Assembly (NCBI RefSeq): GCF_014647635.1
Contig: NZ_BMPO01000004.1
Coordinates: 310,001 to 374,000, forward strand
Reading direction: 5' to 3'
Source of the DNA: Pseudomonas matsuisoli
Lineage (GTDB): Bacteria > Pseudomonadota > Gammaproteobacteria > Pseudomonadales > Pseudomonadaceae
Length of the DNA stretch: 64,000 nucleotides
Shown: positions 8,246 to 17,002 of the stretch, piece by piece
Layout: the number at the start of each line of letters is the position of its first letter
How positions within the stretch are numbered: the stretch's first letter is position 1
The notes under the pieces: generated by a model
The model's database searches: none
Told to the model about the DNA's origin: nothing
Seen by the model: the letters and a program-made list of their open reading frames with translations, nothing else
Translations under genes and position numbers: made by a program

Positions 8246-9385
8246 ATGCCGATCCCCACGTTGAAAACCCAGTTCGCCGAGTTGATAGCGGCCCCTTCCG
8301 TTAGCTGTACACAGCCGGAGCTGGACCAGAGCAATGCGCCGGTCGTCGAGCTGCTGTCCGTTTGGCTCGAGGATTTGGGCTTCACCTGTGAGGTACAGAC
8401 CGTTACGCCTGGGAAATACAACCTCATCGCGACCCGAGGCACCGGTCCTGGCGGGCTGATCCTGGCAGGGCACACCGACACGGTGCCGTACGACGCCCAG
8501 CTGTGGCAGACCGATCCGCTTCGTTTATCCGAAGACGGTGACCGTTGGGTCGGGCTTGGCGTCTGCGACATGAAGGGGTTTTTTGGATTGGCCATCGAGG
8601 CCGTGCGGACGATGCTCGACCAGCCGTTCAAACAGCCCTTGATCATCCTTGCGACCTGCGACGAGGAAAGCTCGATGTCCGGCGCGCGTGCGTTGGCCGA
8701 GGCAGGGCGCCCACTGGCACGGGCGGCTGTAATCGGCGAGCCGACGGGTCTGCGGCCCATCCGCCTGCACAAGGGCATCATGATGGAACGCATCGATATC
8801 CTCGGCCAGAGCGGTCACTCTTCGGACCCGACGCTGGGCCATTCCGCCATGGAGGCGATGCATGAAGTGATGGGGACGCTCATGGGCCTGCGTCGCGAAT
8901 GGCAGGCCACCTACCGCAATCCGTTGTTCCATGTGCCGCACCCGACGCTCAACCTGGGCTGCATCCATGGGGGCGACAATCCGAATCGGATCTGCGGGCA
9001 GTGCTCGCTGGAATTTGATTTGCGCCCGATTCCAGGCATGCAGGCGGACATGTTGCGCGACACGATCCGCCAGCGGCTGCAGCCCATCGCCGAGCGACAT
9101 AGCGTGGCCATCGACTTCGCTCCGTTGTTTCCGGAAGTGCCTTCGTTCGAGCAATCCGCCGAGGGCGAACTGGTGCGTATTGCCGAGCGTCTTACCGGGC
9201 ATGACGCCGAAGCGGTGGCATTCGCGACGGAAGCGCCGTATTTTCAGGCGCTGGGGTGTGAAACGCTGGTGTTGGGCCCGGGGGACATCGACTGTGCGCA
9301 TCAGCCCGGTGAGTTTCTGGACCTTAACCGCATCGATCCGATGGTCCGCGTGTTGCGCGATCTGATCCGGCACTACTGCCTGTAA
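8246..9385 (+). CDS. argE: Acetylornithine deacetylase ArgE
   Basis: Hydrolyses N2-acetyl-L-ornithine to ornithine and acetate in arginine synthesis. The 379-residue M20-family metallopeptidase has the first zinc ligand in GHTDTVPYD (about residues 75-83), the second in GVCDMKGF, the catalytic glutamates in TCDEES, and a dimerisation/lid domain in the middle containing GQSGHSS and NLGCIHGGDNPNRICG. The C-terminal DCAHQPGE provides the last zinc ligand. An ACGGAGCG ribosome site precedes the ATG. argA follows 118 bases downstream in the same orientation, so the two arginine genes form a functional pair. Confidence 0.93.
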   Translation: MPIPTLKTQFAELIAAPSVSCTQPELDQSNAPVVELLSVWLEDLGFTCEVQTVTPGKYNLIATRGTGPGGLILAGHTDTVPYDAQLWQTDPLRLSEDGDRWVGLGVCDMKGFFGLAIEAVRTMLDQPFKQPLIILATCDEESSMSGARALAEAGRPLARAAVIGEPTGLRPIRLHKGIMMERIDILGQSGHSSDPTLGHSAMEAMHEVMGTLMGLRREWQATYRNPLFHVPHPTLNLGCIHGGDNPNRICGQCSLEFDLRPIPGMQADMLRDTIRQRLQPIAERHSVAIDFAPLFPEVPSFEQSAEGELVRIAERLTGHDAEAVAFATEAPYFQALGCETLVLGPGDIDCAHQPGEFLDLNRIDPMVRVLRDLIRHYCL

Positions 9386-9433
9386 CTTTGAGGAGCCTGT
9401 TTTCCGTGCTGCGACGATGAAGATCTGCTGTCC

Positions 9434-9474
9434 CGTTCCGTTGCGGAACGTTCGTACGCCTGCCGTTTTGCAGG
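9434..9474 (+). promoter_or_regulatory. Two small hairpins upstream of argA
   Basis: CGTTCCG / CGGAACG (9434-9450, 3-base loop) and CCTGC / GCAGG (9459-9474, 6-base loop) lie 30-70 bases before the argA start. Neither is followed by a T-run. They may be part of an argA leader or the end of the argE transcript. No ArgR-type site could be recognised with confidence. Confidence 0.35.
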
Positions 9475-9503
9475 AAAGTCCCTGACCTGAACAGAATTCG
9501 TCC

Positions 9504-10805
9504 ATGCTCGATTACGTCAATTGGCTCCGCCATTCCACGCCTTACATCAACGCTCATCGGGACAGCACCTTCGTGGTCATGCTGCCCGGCGACGGTCTTA
9601 TTCACGCCAATTTCGGCAACATCGTCCACGACCTCGTGCTCTTGCACAGCTTTGGCGTGCGCCTGGTGCTGGTGCATGGGTCGCGCCCGCAGATCGATGA
9701 GCGCCTGGCCGCGCGCAACCTCGAACCGCGATACCACCGTGGGCTGCGCATTACCGATACCTCCACGATGGACTGCGTGGTTGATGCTGTAGGTAGCTTA
9801 CGTATCGCTATCGAGGCGCGGCTGTCGATGGACATGGCCGCATCGCCTATGCAGGGCGCGCGCCTGCGGGTCTCCAGCGGGAACTACGTGACGGCGCGAC
9901 CCATTGGCGTACTCGATGGCGTGGACCTGCATCACACCGGCGAAGTGCGTCGGCTGGATCGCAAAGGCATCGGGCGGCAGCTCGACGAACGCAACATCGT
10001 GCTCTTGTCACCGCTGGGTTATTCGCCGACGGGTGAGGTGTTCAATCTCGCCTGTGAGGACGTCGCCATGCGCGCAGCGGTGGATCTGGGCGCGGACAAG
10101 CTGATCCTGTTCGGCGCCGAGCCTGGCCTGATGGATGAGGAGGGCAACCTCATCCGTGAGCTCAGTCCGCAACAGGTGCCGGCTCACGTCGAGCGTCTTG
10201 GGCCTACCAACTACCAAGGCGAATTGCTCGATGCTGCCGGGCAGGCGTGCCGGGCCGGGGTAAAGCGCGCGCACGTGGTTAGTTATGCCATCAACGGTTC
10301 ATTGCTCACCGAACTGTTCACCCGCGACGGCGGTGGCACGATGGTGGATCAGGAACAGTTCGAACAGATTCGCGAAGCGACCATTCAAGACGTCGGGGGT
10401 CTGATCGACCTCATCACGCCGTTGGAGGAGCAGGGCATTCTCGTGCGGCGTTCCCGTGAGGTGTTGGAGCGCGAAATCGAACAATTCACCATCGTCGAAC
10501 GGGACGGGATGATCATTGCCTGTGCCGCGCTCTATCCGATCGATGATTCTCGGGCGGGTGAGCTGGCGTGCCTGGCGGTAAACCCCGAATATCGCCACGG
10601 CGGTCGCGGTGACGAGCTGCTCGAACGTATCGAGGCCCGTGCGCGGGCCAAGGGGCTGAACACCCTGTTCGTCCTCACCACCCGGACCGCGCATTGGTTC
10701 CGGGAGCGGGGCTTCGAGCCTAGTGGGGTAGAGCGTTTGCCGTCGGCAAGGGCTTCCCTGTACAACTTCCAGCGTAATTCAAAGATTTTCGAGAAAGCGC
10801 TGTAG
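9504..10805 (+). CDS. argA: Amino-acid N-acetyltransferase ArgA (N-acetylglutamate synthase)
   Basis: Transfers acetyl from acetyl-CoA to glutamate, the first step of arginine synthesis. The 433 residues fit the classical bifunctional fold: an amino-acid-kinase domain (about 1-285), which binds the arginine feedback inhibitor in this family, then a GNAT acetyltransferase domain (about 290-430) with the CoA-binding loop EYRHGGRGDELL. The HGSRPQIDERL segment is typical of ArgA. It lies behind argE. The leader carries two hairpins; the ribosome site is weak. Confidence 0.94.
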   Translation: MLDYVNWLRHSTPYINAHRDSTFVVMLPGDGLIHANFGNIVHDLVLLHSFGVRLVLVHGSRPQIDERLAARNLEPRYHRGLRITDTSTMDCVVDAVGSLRIAIEARLSMDMAASPMQGARLRVSSGNYVTARPIGVLDGVDLHHTGEVRRLDRKGIGRQLDERNIVLLSPLGYSPTGEVFNLACEDVAMRAAVDLGADKLILFGAEPGLMDEEGNLIRELSPQQVPAHVERLGPTNYQGELLDAAGQACRAGVKRAHVVSYAINGSLLTELFTRDGGGTMVDQEQFEQIREATIQDVGGLIDLITPLEEQGILVRRSREVLEREIEQFTIVERDGMIIACAALYPIDDSRAGELACLAVNPEYRHGGRGDELLERIEARARAKGLNTLFVLTTRTAHWFRERGFEPSGVERLPSARASLYNFQRNSKIFEKAL

Positions 10806-10887
10806 TCGCAGGTCATCGCGTTTAGACGACTGCGGATATGACGGCTGCCTATTTCTACGCCAAGAAGTATCTGATTGCTGCGTTTCT

Positions 10888-10947
10888 GTAGGGCGGGTGC
10901 AACCCGCGCGGGCTAGCCCTACAAGCCGCGGGTTGCACCCGCCCTAC
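10888..10947. repeat. Palindrome GTAGGGCGGGTGCAACCCGCG
   Basis: GTAGGGCGGGTGCAACCCGCG (here split as a 10-base plus 11-base block) at 10888-10908 is matched by its reverse complement at 10927-10947 around an 18-base spacer. Shorter relatives are at 62561-62585 and 36417-36437. It occupies the 303-base gap 10806-11108 after argA, where I see no gene. Positions 11041-11100 of that gap contain a tRNA T-arm-like string (GGTTCGATTCC). Confidence 0.75.
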
Positions 10948-11108
10948 GGTTTCCTGCTGCGTGGCAGGCCGAGTGTTTTTAGAGCGATGATTGGCATCAA
11001 GTGACATGCGGCGCTGAACCCCAGCGCCTCGCTTGCTTTCAGATGAGTAACATCCCGTAACGCAGGTGCGTCTCGGGTTCGATTCCTCATTCCATCAAGG
11101 TGATTGCC

Positions 11109-11267
11109 ATGGGGCTAGGCACAATTCTACTGATCGTGTTGCTGATCATTCTGGTCGGTGGTCTACCGGTGTTCCCTCACTCGCGTAGCTGGGGTTACGG
11201 CCCTTCGGGGATCGTGGGAACAATTCTGATCGTCGTGCTGATATTGGTTCTGCTGGGGCATATCTGA
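11109..11267 (+). CDS. DUF3309 family small membrane protein
   Basis: A 52-residue hydrophobic peptide that starts MGLGTILLIVLLIILVGGLP and ends with a second hydrophobic stretch. Between them is the polar HSRSWGYGPSG loop characteristic of DUF3309. It is therefore a two-helix hairpin, probably in the inner membrane; its function is unknown. The start has an AAGGTG ribosome site six bases upstream. Such genes are often missed because of their size. It stands alone between argA and the convergent gshA. Confidence 0.8.
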   Translation: MGLGTILLIVLLIILVGGLPVFPHSRSWGYGPSGIVGTILIVVLILVLLGHI

Positions 11268-11466
11268 CGCCCACCGGCCGGCCCGGCTCCTCGTGGAAGC
11301 GGGCCGGGCGGCGATGTTTTCGTGGCGTTCTCAAGACGTATCGCGAGCATGGCTGGTCGCAGCCTGGCTCGCTCCCACAGCATCCTTAGCCCCACACAGT
11401 CACCAAACCTGTAGGGGCGACGGGGCGGCCGTCCGCTTCAGTCGCGTTGACTGTGCTGGCGCCCCA
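11268..11466. repeat. Degenerate REP-like palindromes between DUF3309 gene and gshA
   Basis: 199 bases with GGCCGGCCCGGCTCC / GGAAGCGGGCCGGG near 11275-11310, then GCGAGCATGGCTGG ... CCTGGCTCGCTCCCAC near 11340-11390, and CTGTAGGGGCGAC near 11410. These look like diverged members of the same repeat families seen elsewhere. One of the hairpins may serve as a terminator for the small gene. Confidence 0.5.
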
Positions 11467-13050
11467 TTAGGTCGCGATCGAGAGAATGCTCGCCTGATAC
11501 GCCGCAACGAACGTGTCGAAGTCGCCTTCATCCTGACGCTCGGTTTCCACCTGCTGCTCGATCGACTCCCGCGCCATCGCCTCGAACTCGGCTTGTGGGC
11601 CGGCCGCTAGCGGACGTCCGCGGAAATAGTCGGCGTGCGCCTCGCTCTGGCGCAGGGAAAACGCTGTGAAGGATTCACCCTGCTGCCGCATTTCCGCCAG
11701 CACACGCGCCGATGGGGTCAGCTCGGGGTCGGCGACCTTCGCGCGCTGTTTCGACAGGCTCTGACGATGCCCATCGGTTCCCTCGGCGCGATCCAGCAGC
11801 TCGGCGACAGGTTTGAGTTTATCCATCAATTCATTTGCCCAGTCCGTCATCGCGATCGATTCGCCGCGACGGCGGAGTTGCAAATCGGGTTTACGACCCT
11901 GCTCCACCACGGACAGGAAGTTGTCCGAGCAGGCTGCGCAGTCACCGTCCTGCAATAACGGGCTCTCGTTCAGCGCGCAGTAGAGGAGGAAGGTATCGAG
12001 GAACCGTGCCTCATCCAGATCGATGCCACTGGGCAGGAACGGGTCGATGTCGATGCAGCGAACCTCGATGTACTGGATGCCGCGGGAACGCAGCGCCTGA
12101 ATGGGCCGTTCGCCGCTACGTGCGACGCGTTTGGGTCGGATGCTCGAGTAGTACTCGTTTTCGATCTGGATGATGTTGGTATTGAGCTGGATCCACTCAC
12201 CATCGCGCTTGGTGCCGGCTTCGACGTAAGGCGGGTAGGGCGTGGAGACTGCCTTGTGCAGGCTGCCCAGGTAGCTGTCGAGGTCGTTGTAACAGGGCGT
12301 CAGCCCCTTTTGCGCGTGGCTCTGGTAGCCCAGATCGCTCATGCGCAGACTGGTTGCGTAGGGCAGGTAGAGCGTATCGGCATCGAACGTTTCAAGCGCG
12401 TGAGAGTTGCCACGCAGGAAGTTCTTGTCCAGTGCAGGCGATGCGCCGAACAGGTACATCAGCAACCAGCTGTACCGACGGAAGTTGCGGATGAGACTGA
12501 TGTAACGCTCCGACTGGAACGCCTGCGCATCCTGCTCCCCGTTTTCCTCAGTGCGTAGCAGTGCCCACAAGTCTTCGGAGACCGAGAAGTTGTAATGGAT
12601 GCCGGCGATGCACTGCATGGTCTTGCCGTAGCGCAAGGCGAGGCCTTTGCGATAGACGTGTTTCAGCCGGCCGATCAGCGACGTGCCGTAGTAGCCGATC
12701 GGGATGTCGGCCTCGTCCGGCAACGGGCAGGGCATCGATGGGCTCCACAGGAGCTCACCATCGAGCTTGCCGTACACGTAACGATGCACGTTATCCAGAT
12801 GCTCGAGCGTTTGCGCCGGCAGATGGCTGGTGGGCGTCACGAACTCCAGCAGGGCTTCTGCGTAATCGGTGGTGATGCGTTCGTGGGTCAGTGCCGAGCC
12901 CAGCGCCACGGGGTGTTCGGTCAGCGCCAAGGTGCCGTCGCGATTGACGCGCAGTGTCTCGCGTTCGATGCCGTGTCGACCTTGGACGAGCAGTGACAGG
13001 TGGGCGGGCGCGCCGAGCAATGCCAGGCGACGAGAAAGAAGCTCGCTCAA
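11467..13050 (-). CDS. gshA: Glutamate-cysteine ligase GshA
   Basis: Joins L-glutamate and cysteine with ATP, the first step of glutathione synthesis. The chosen start is a TTG at 13050, which begins [14 protein letters not shown], the expected N-terminus in Pseudomonas. It gives 527 residues, the usual length, and has GGAAGGA eight bases upstream. An ATG 84 bases further upstream would add 28 residues unlike the family. Class I GshA features are [10 protein letters not shown] (about residues 28-37), then PHLGES-like and [12 protein letters not shown] segments. Its 3' end faces the small DUF3309 gene. Confidence 0.92.
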   Translation of the reverse strand: MSELLSRRLALLGAPAHLSLLVQGRHGIERETLRVNRDGTLALTEHPVALGSALTHERITTDYAEALLEFVTPTSHLPAQTLEHLDNVHRYVYGKLDGELLWSPSMPCPLPDEADIPIGYYGTSLIGRLKHVYRKGLALRYGKTMQCIAGIHYNFSVSEDLWALLRTEENGEQDAQAFQSERYISLIRNFRRYSWLLMYLFGASPALDKNFLRGNSHALETFDADTLYLPYATSLRMSDLGYQSHAQKGLTPCYNDLDSYLGSLHKAVSTPYPPYVEAGTKRDGEWIQLNTNIIQIENEYYSSIRPKRVARSGERPIQALRSRGIQYIEVRCIDIDPFLPSGIDLDEARFLDTFLLYCALNESPLLQDGDCAACSDNFLSVVEQGRKPDLQLRRRGESIAMTDWANELMDKLKPVAELLDRAEGTDGHRQSLSKQRAKVADPELTPSARVLAEMRQQGESFTAFSLRQSEAHADYFRGRPLAAGPQAEFEAMARESIEQQVETERQDEGDFDTFVAAYQASILSIAT

Positions 13051-13248
13051 GATGTGTATTCCTTCCGCAGCGGACTCCCCAAGATGGGGGCGATCCTGCG
13101 CACTACAAGTCGGGCATGCGATCGCCAATGACATCGCACGGGCTGCACAGCATGCGCTTGCCGCAGGGCGGGGCGCAATCGCATATACGACGGAATGGGC
13201 ACTGCCGCCGCCGCAGCCGGGGCGGATGCCATCGATTCAGCGAGCCCG

Positions 13249-13641
13249 TCAGGCAATGACCGCAAACGTGGACTGAGCCAGGGCGACGAGCTTACCGTTT
13301 TGTTCGACGCGTGCTTCGAGCACCTGAGTTTTGCGGCCGGCGTGCAGCACCTTGGCAATGCAGCTCAACTCGCCCTCCGTTACGGGGCGGATGTAGTTGA
13401 TCTTGCATTCGAGCGTGACGCTCTTGGGAATGCCCTCGGTCAAGCTATGGCTAGCCTGACCAAGGGTGGTGTCGATCAGCGAGAAGAGAGCGCCGCCGTG
13501 CAGCTTGCCGTGCAGGTTGCGCAACTCGTCCTTCATGCTCATGTGGACCTCGGCCTCGCCGTTTTCCACACGAACGATGCGCAGGCCGAGCAGTCGCCCG
13601 AAGGCACTGCTGGCGCCGATCTCTTCTTTCTGCAGGCTCAT
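13249..13641 (-). CDS. PaaI-family hotdog-fold thioesterase
   Basis: A 130-residue acyl-CoA thioesterase of the hotdog fold. Seen are the N-terminal segment with FGRLLGLRIVRVENGEAEV, the active-site stretch NLHGKLHGGALFSLIDTTLG (about residues 43-62) and LECKINYIRPV. Its ATG follows the tex stop after one base (TGAGATG) with a GAGGAAG ribosome site inside the end of tex, so translation is probably coupled. The same order occurs in other Pseudomonas. The substrate is unknown. Confidence 0.88.
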   Translation of the reverse strand: MSLQKEEIGASSAFGRLLGLRIVRVENGEAEVHMSMKDELRNLHGKLHGGALFSLIDTTLGQASHSLTEGIPKSVTLECKINYIRPVTEGELSCIAKVLHAGRKTQVLEARVEQNGKLVALAQSTFAVIA

Positions 13642-13642
13642 C

Positions 13643-15961
13643 TCACTTCCTCAGTTGTTTGGCGTTGGCGAACAGCGCCGCCATGCCTCCGGTCGCGGGT
13701 GCCGGCTTGTCCTGGCGGGAGTGACGTTCGCTGCGAGGTGATTGACCTTGGCCCTGGCGCTGTCCGCCGCGTTGGCCTTCGACCTTTTCCCCGGGCGTAT
13801 CACCCATGCGCATGGACAGCCCGACACGGTTACGCGGGATGTCCACTTCCATCACTTTGACTTTGACGATATCACCGGCCTTCACCACTTCGCGCGGGTC
13901 TTTGACGAATTTCTCGGACAGCGCGCTGATGTGCACCAGACCATCCTGGTGGACACCAATGTCCACGAACGCACCGAAATTGGTCACGTTGGTCACGACG
14001 CCTTCGAGCACCATGCCTGGCTTGAGGTCTTTGAGCGTCTCAACGCCTTCCTGGAATTCAGCGGTCTTGAACTCGGGGCGCGGGTCGCGGCCGGGTTTGT
14101 CCAGCTCGCCGAGAATGTCGGTCACCGTCGGCAACCCGAAGGTCTCGTCGGTGAATTGCTTCGGGTCCAGACGCTTGAGGAAGCCTGAGTCACCGATCAG
14201 CGAACGAATGTCGCGGCCGGTGTCCGTGGCGATGCGCTGGACCAATGGATAGGTCTCCGGGTGCACGGCGGAGGCGTCCAGCGGGTTGTCCCCGTTCATG
14301 ACGCGGAGGAAGCCGGCGGCCTGCTCGAACGTCTTGTCGCCCAGGCGTGGCACTTTTTTCAAGGCATCACGGCTGTTGAAAGCGCCATTGGCATCGCGGA
14401 ACTGCACGATGTTCTGTGCCAGCGTCGCGTTAAGGCCGGAGATGCGTGCCAGCAGGGCAGCGGACGCGGTATTCACGTCGACGCCGACGGCGTTCACGCA
14501 GTCTTCGACGACCGCATCCAGCGAGCGGGCGAGCTTGAGCTGCGACACATCGTGCTGGTATTGGCCGACGCCGATGGACTTCGGGTCGATCTTCACCAGT
14601 TCCGCCAGCGGGTCCTGCAGGCGACGGGCAATGGACACGGCGCCCCGCAGCGACACGTCCAGGTCCGGGAATTCCTTCGCCGCCAGTTCCGAGGCGGAGT
14701 ACACCGAGGCACCCGCTTCGCTGACCATGATTTTCGTCAGGCCAAGGCCCGGCACTTGCTTGATGAGGTCGGCGGCAAGCTTGTCGGTTTCGCGGCTGGC
14801 AGTGCCGTTACCGATGGCGATCAGATCGACACCGTGCTTGGCGCAGAGCTTGGCGAGCACAGCAAGGGTGCCATTCCAGTCATTTCGTGGTGCGTGGGGA
14901 TAAACAGTGGCCGTGTCCAGCACCTTGCCGGTGCGGTCCACCACGGCCACCTTGCAGCCGGTGCGCAGGCCGGGGTCAAGGCCGAGCGTGGCGCGCGGGC
15001 CGGCAGGCGCCGCTAGCAGCAGATCGTGCAGATTTCGCGCGAAAACGCTGATGGCCTCGTCTTCGGCGCTGTCGCGCACTTCGCCCAGCAGGTCGGTTTC
15101 CAGCGAGGTATAGAGCTTGACCTTCCAGGTCCAACGGACCACTTCGCCGAGCCACTTGTCCGCCGCGCGACCCTGGTTCGCGATACCAAAACGCTCGCCG
15201 ATCATGCCTTCGCATGGATGCATCGTGCCGGGAAGTTCTTCGCCGACCTTCAGGCTCGCGCTGAGGATCCCTTCGTTGCGACCACGGAAAATCGCCAATG
15301 CGCGGTGCGAGGGCACCTTGTTCAAGGGCTCGTCGTGTTCGAAATAGTCGCTGAACTTGGCACCTTCGTTTTCTTTGCCCGTCACGACACGAGCGCTGAG
15401 CGTCGCGTTGTCCTTGAGGAAGCCCCGGAGCTTGGCGAGCAGATCGGCATCTTCGGCGAAACGCTCCATGAGGATGTACTTAGCCCCTTCAAGGACCGCC
15501 TTGACGTCGGCGTAGCCTTTCTCTGCATCGACGAAGCGCGCGGCTTCCGCTTCAGGGTTCAGGCTCGGATCACCGAACAGGCCGTCGGCCAACTCGCCCA
15601 AGCCGGCTTCCAGGGCGATCTGGCCCTTGGTGCGGCGCTTCTGCTTGTAGGGCAGATAGAGGTCTTCTAAGCGAGTCTTGGTGTCAGCAAGGTTGATCTC
15701 ACGGGCGAGCTCGGGGGTGAGCTTACCTTGCTCCTCGATGCTGGCGAGGATACTGGCGCGGCGTTCGTCCAACTCGCGCAGGTAACGCAAGCGTTCTTCC
15801 AAGGTGCGCAGTTGGGTGTCGTCGAGGCTGCCGGTCACTTCTTTCCGGTAACGGGCGATGAAGGGCACAGTGGAGCCTTCGTCGAGCAGAGCCACGGCGG
15901 CGGCGACCTGTTGCGGGCGAACGCCCAGTTCTTCGGCGATACGCGTGTTGATGCTGTCCAT
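13643..15961 (-). CDS. tex: Tex family RNA-binding transcription factor
   Basis: A 772-residue cytoplasmic nucleic-acid-binding protein that in P. aeruginosa was studied structurally and affects toxin expression. Regions in order are an N-terminal helical domain, a YqgF/RNase-H-like domain with [17 protein letters not shown] (about 327-343), helix-hairpin-helix repeats ([15 protein letters not shown] and [19 protein letters not shown]), and an S1 domain near 650-720 ([20 protein letters not shown]). The Gln/Gly/Arg-rich C-terminal tail is disordered. It is divergent from ompR and coupled to the downstream thioesterase gene. Confidence 0.96.
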   Translation of the reverse strand: MDSINTRIAEELGVRPQQVAAAVALLDEGSTVPFIARYRKEVTGSLDDTQLRTLEERLRYLRELDERRASILASIEEQGKLTPELAREINLADTKTRLEDLYLPYKQKRRTKGQIALEAGLGELADGLFGDPSLNPEAEAARFVDAEKGYADVKAVLEGAKYILMERFAEDADLLAKLRGFLKDNATLSARVVTGKENEGAKFSDYFEHDEPLNKVPSHRALAIFRGRNEGILSASLKVGEELPGTMHPCEGMIGERFGIANQGRAADKWLGEVVRWTWKVKLYTSLETDLLGEVRDSAEDEAISVFARNLHDLLLAAPAGPRATLGLDPGLRTGCKVAVVDRTGKVLDTATVYPHAPRNDWNGTLAVLAKLCAKHGVDLIAIGNGTASRETDKLAADLIKQVPGLGLTKIMVSEAGASVYSASELAAKEFPDLDVSLRGAVSIARRLQDPLAELVKIDPKSIGVGQYQHDVSQLKLARSLDAVVEDCVNAVGVDVNTASAALLARISGLNATLAQNIVQFRDANGAFNSRDALKKVPRLGDKTFEQAAGFLRVMNGDNPLDASAVHPETYPLVQRIATDTGRDIRSLIGDSGFLKRLDPKQFTDETFGLPTVTDILGELDKPGRDPRPEFKTAEFQEGVETLKDLKPGMVLEGVVTNVTNFGAFVDIGVHQDGLVHISALSEKFVKDPREVVKAGDIVKVKVMEVDIPRNRVGLSMRMGDTPGEKVEGQRGGQRQGQGQSPRSERHSRQDKPAPATGGMAALFANAKQLRK

Positions 15962-16170
15962 GAGAAAACCTGGTCTGGAGAAACGAAGCAGGCGTCGAGC
16001 GCCGCGAAAACCGCGGGAGTATACCGATGCGCTTCGCGCAGGTCAGGCGCCGTTGGACAGCGGGGCTGCAAGGGAAACCCACGCGATGGGCGTAAAATCT
16101 GTTAACAATGGCCGGGAACGCGGCCATTTCCGCTACGTCATAATGCCCGGCAGTCTGAATTGGAGTTCCT

Positions 16171-16905
16171 ATGAGCAACAGCACCCCGGTAGCCGAGGGC
16201 GAGAAGATCCTGGTAGTCGATGACGATGCACGCCTGCGTCGTTTGCTTGAGCGTTTCCTGGACGAGCAGGGCTATCGTGTCAGAGCCGTCGAGAACACCG
16301 AGCAGATGGACCGTCTGCTGTCTCGCGAGCTGTTCCACATCATCGTGCTTGATCTCATGATGCCGGGCGAGGACGGATTGTCCGCCTGCAAGCGCCTGCG
16401 CGAATCGAACAATCAAGTGCCGATCATCATGCTTACCGCCAAGGGTGACGAAGGCAGTCGCATCCAGGGCCTGGAAGGCGGTGCCGACGACTACCTGGCC
16501 AAGCCATTCAACCCACGTGAATTGCTTGCGCGCATCAAGGCCGTGCTGCGGCGTCAGGCGCCTGTAGTTCCGGGCGCGCCGTCCAGCGAAGATGCGACCG
16601 TCACCTTCGGTGATTACTCGCTGTCCCTGGCGACCCGCGAGCTGCGCAAGGGCGATGAAGTGCACATGCTGACGACCGGTGAGTTCGCCGTGCTCAAGGC
16701 GCTGGTGCAGCATGCCCGCGAGCCATTGACCCGCGACAAGCTGATGAACCTGGCCCGTGGCCGCGAATGGGATGCGCTGGAACGCTCCATCGACGTACAG
16801 ATCTCCCGTCTGCGTCGCCTGATTGAGCCGGACCCGTCCAAGCCACGTTACATTCAAACGGTCTGGGGCGTCGGTTACGTCTTCGTGCCGGATGGCAACA
16901 AGTGA
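16171..16905 (+). CDS. ompR: Response regulator OmpR (AmgR in Pseudomonas)
   Basis: A 244-residue two-component regulator. The receiver domain has acidic D17-D18, phospho-acceptor D61 (VLDLMMPGEDG) and the LTAK and YLAKPF signatures. The C-terminal winged helix of the OmpR/PhoB class spans about 140-240 and ends GVGYVFVP. In P. aeruginosa the orthologue AmgR controls the response to membrane stress and aminoglycosides. A TTGGAG ribosome site is present, and a small palindrome (AATGGCC / GGCCATT, 16107-16128) lies in the divergent region shared with tex. The partner kinase gene follows after 97 bases containing two hairpins. Confidence 0.95.
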   Translation: MSNSTPVAEGEKILVVDDDARLRRLLERFLDEQGYRVRAVENTEQMDRLLSRELFHIIVLDLMMPGEDGLSACKRLRESNNQVPIIMLTAKGDEGSRIQGLEGGADDYLAKPFNPRELLARIKAVLRRQAPVVPGAPSSEDATVTFGDYSLSLATRELRKGDEVHMLTTGEFAVLKALVQHAREPLTRDKLMNLARGREWDALERSIDVQISRLRRLIEPDPSKPRYIQTVWGVGYVFVPDGNK

Positions 16906-16932
16906 CACCTGCGCAGGCGAAGGCCCGCGCAC

Positions 16933-16976
16933 TTGATGGATTCGCATCAATTCGGACCGTAGCAATACGGTCCGAA
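16933..16976 (+). promoter_or_regulatory. Tandem hairpins between ompR and envZ
   Basis: First hairpin TTGATG / CATCAA (16933-16950, loop GATTCG). Immediately adjacent is a perfect 11-bp stem TTCGGACCGTA / TACGGTCCGAA closed by a GNRA-type GCAA tetraloop (16951-16976). No T-run follows, so a simple terminator is unlikely. The pair could adjust mRNA processing or the regulator-to-kinase ratio (inference). Confidence 0.6.
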
Positions 16977-17002
16977 GCAATCGACCTACGGCCCCGCGCC
17001 TG

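Noticed and set aside
7608-8304. Possible small genes in the gap before argE
   Set aside because: Overlapping frames on both strands with Arg/Ser/Pro-rich translations, no ribosome site and no family motif.
13051-13134. Upstream ATG start for gshA giving 555 residues
   Set aside because: The extra 28 residues do not fit the family N-terminus, and the TTG at 13050 has a better-placed ribosome site.
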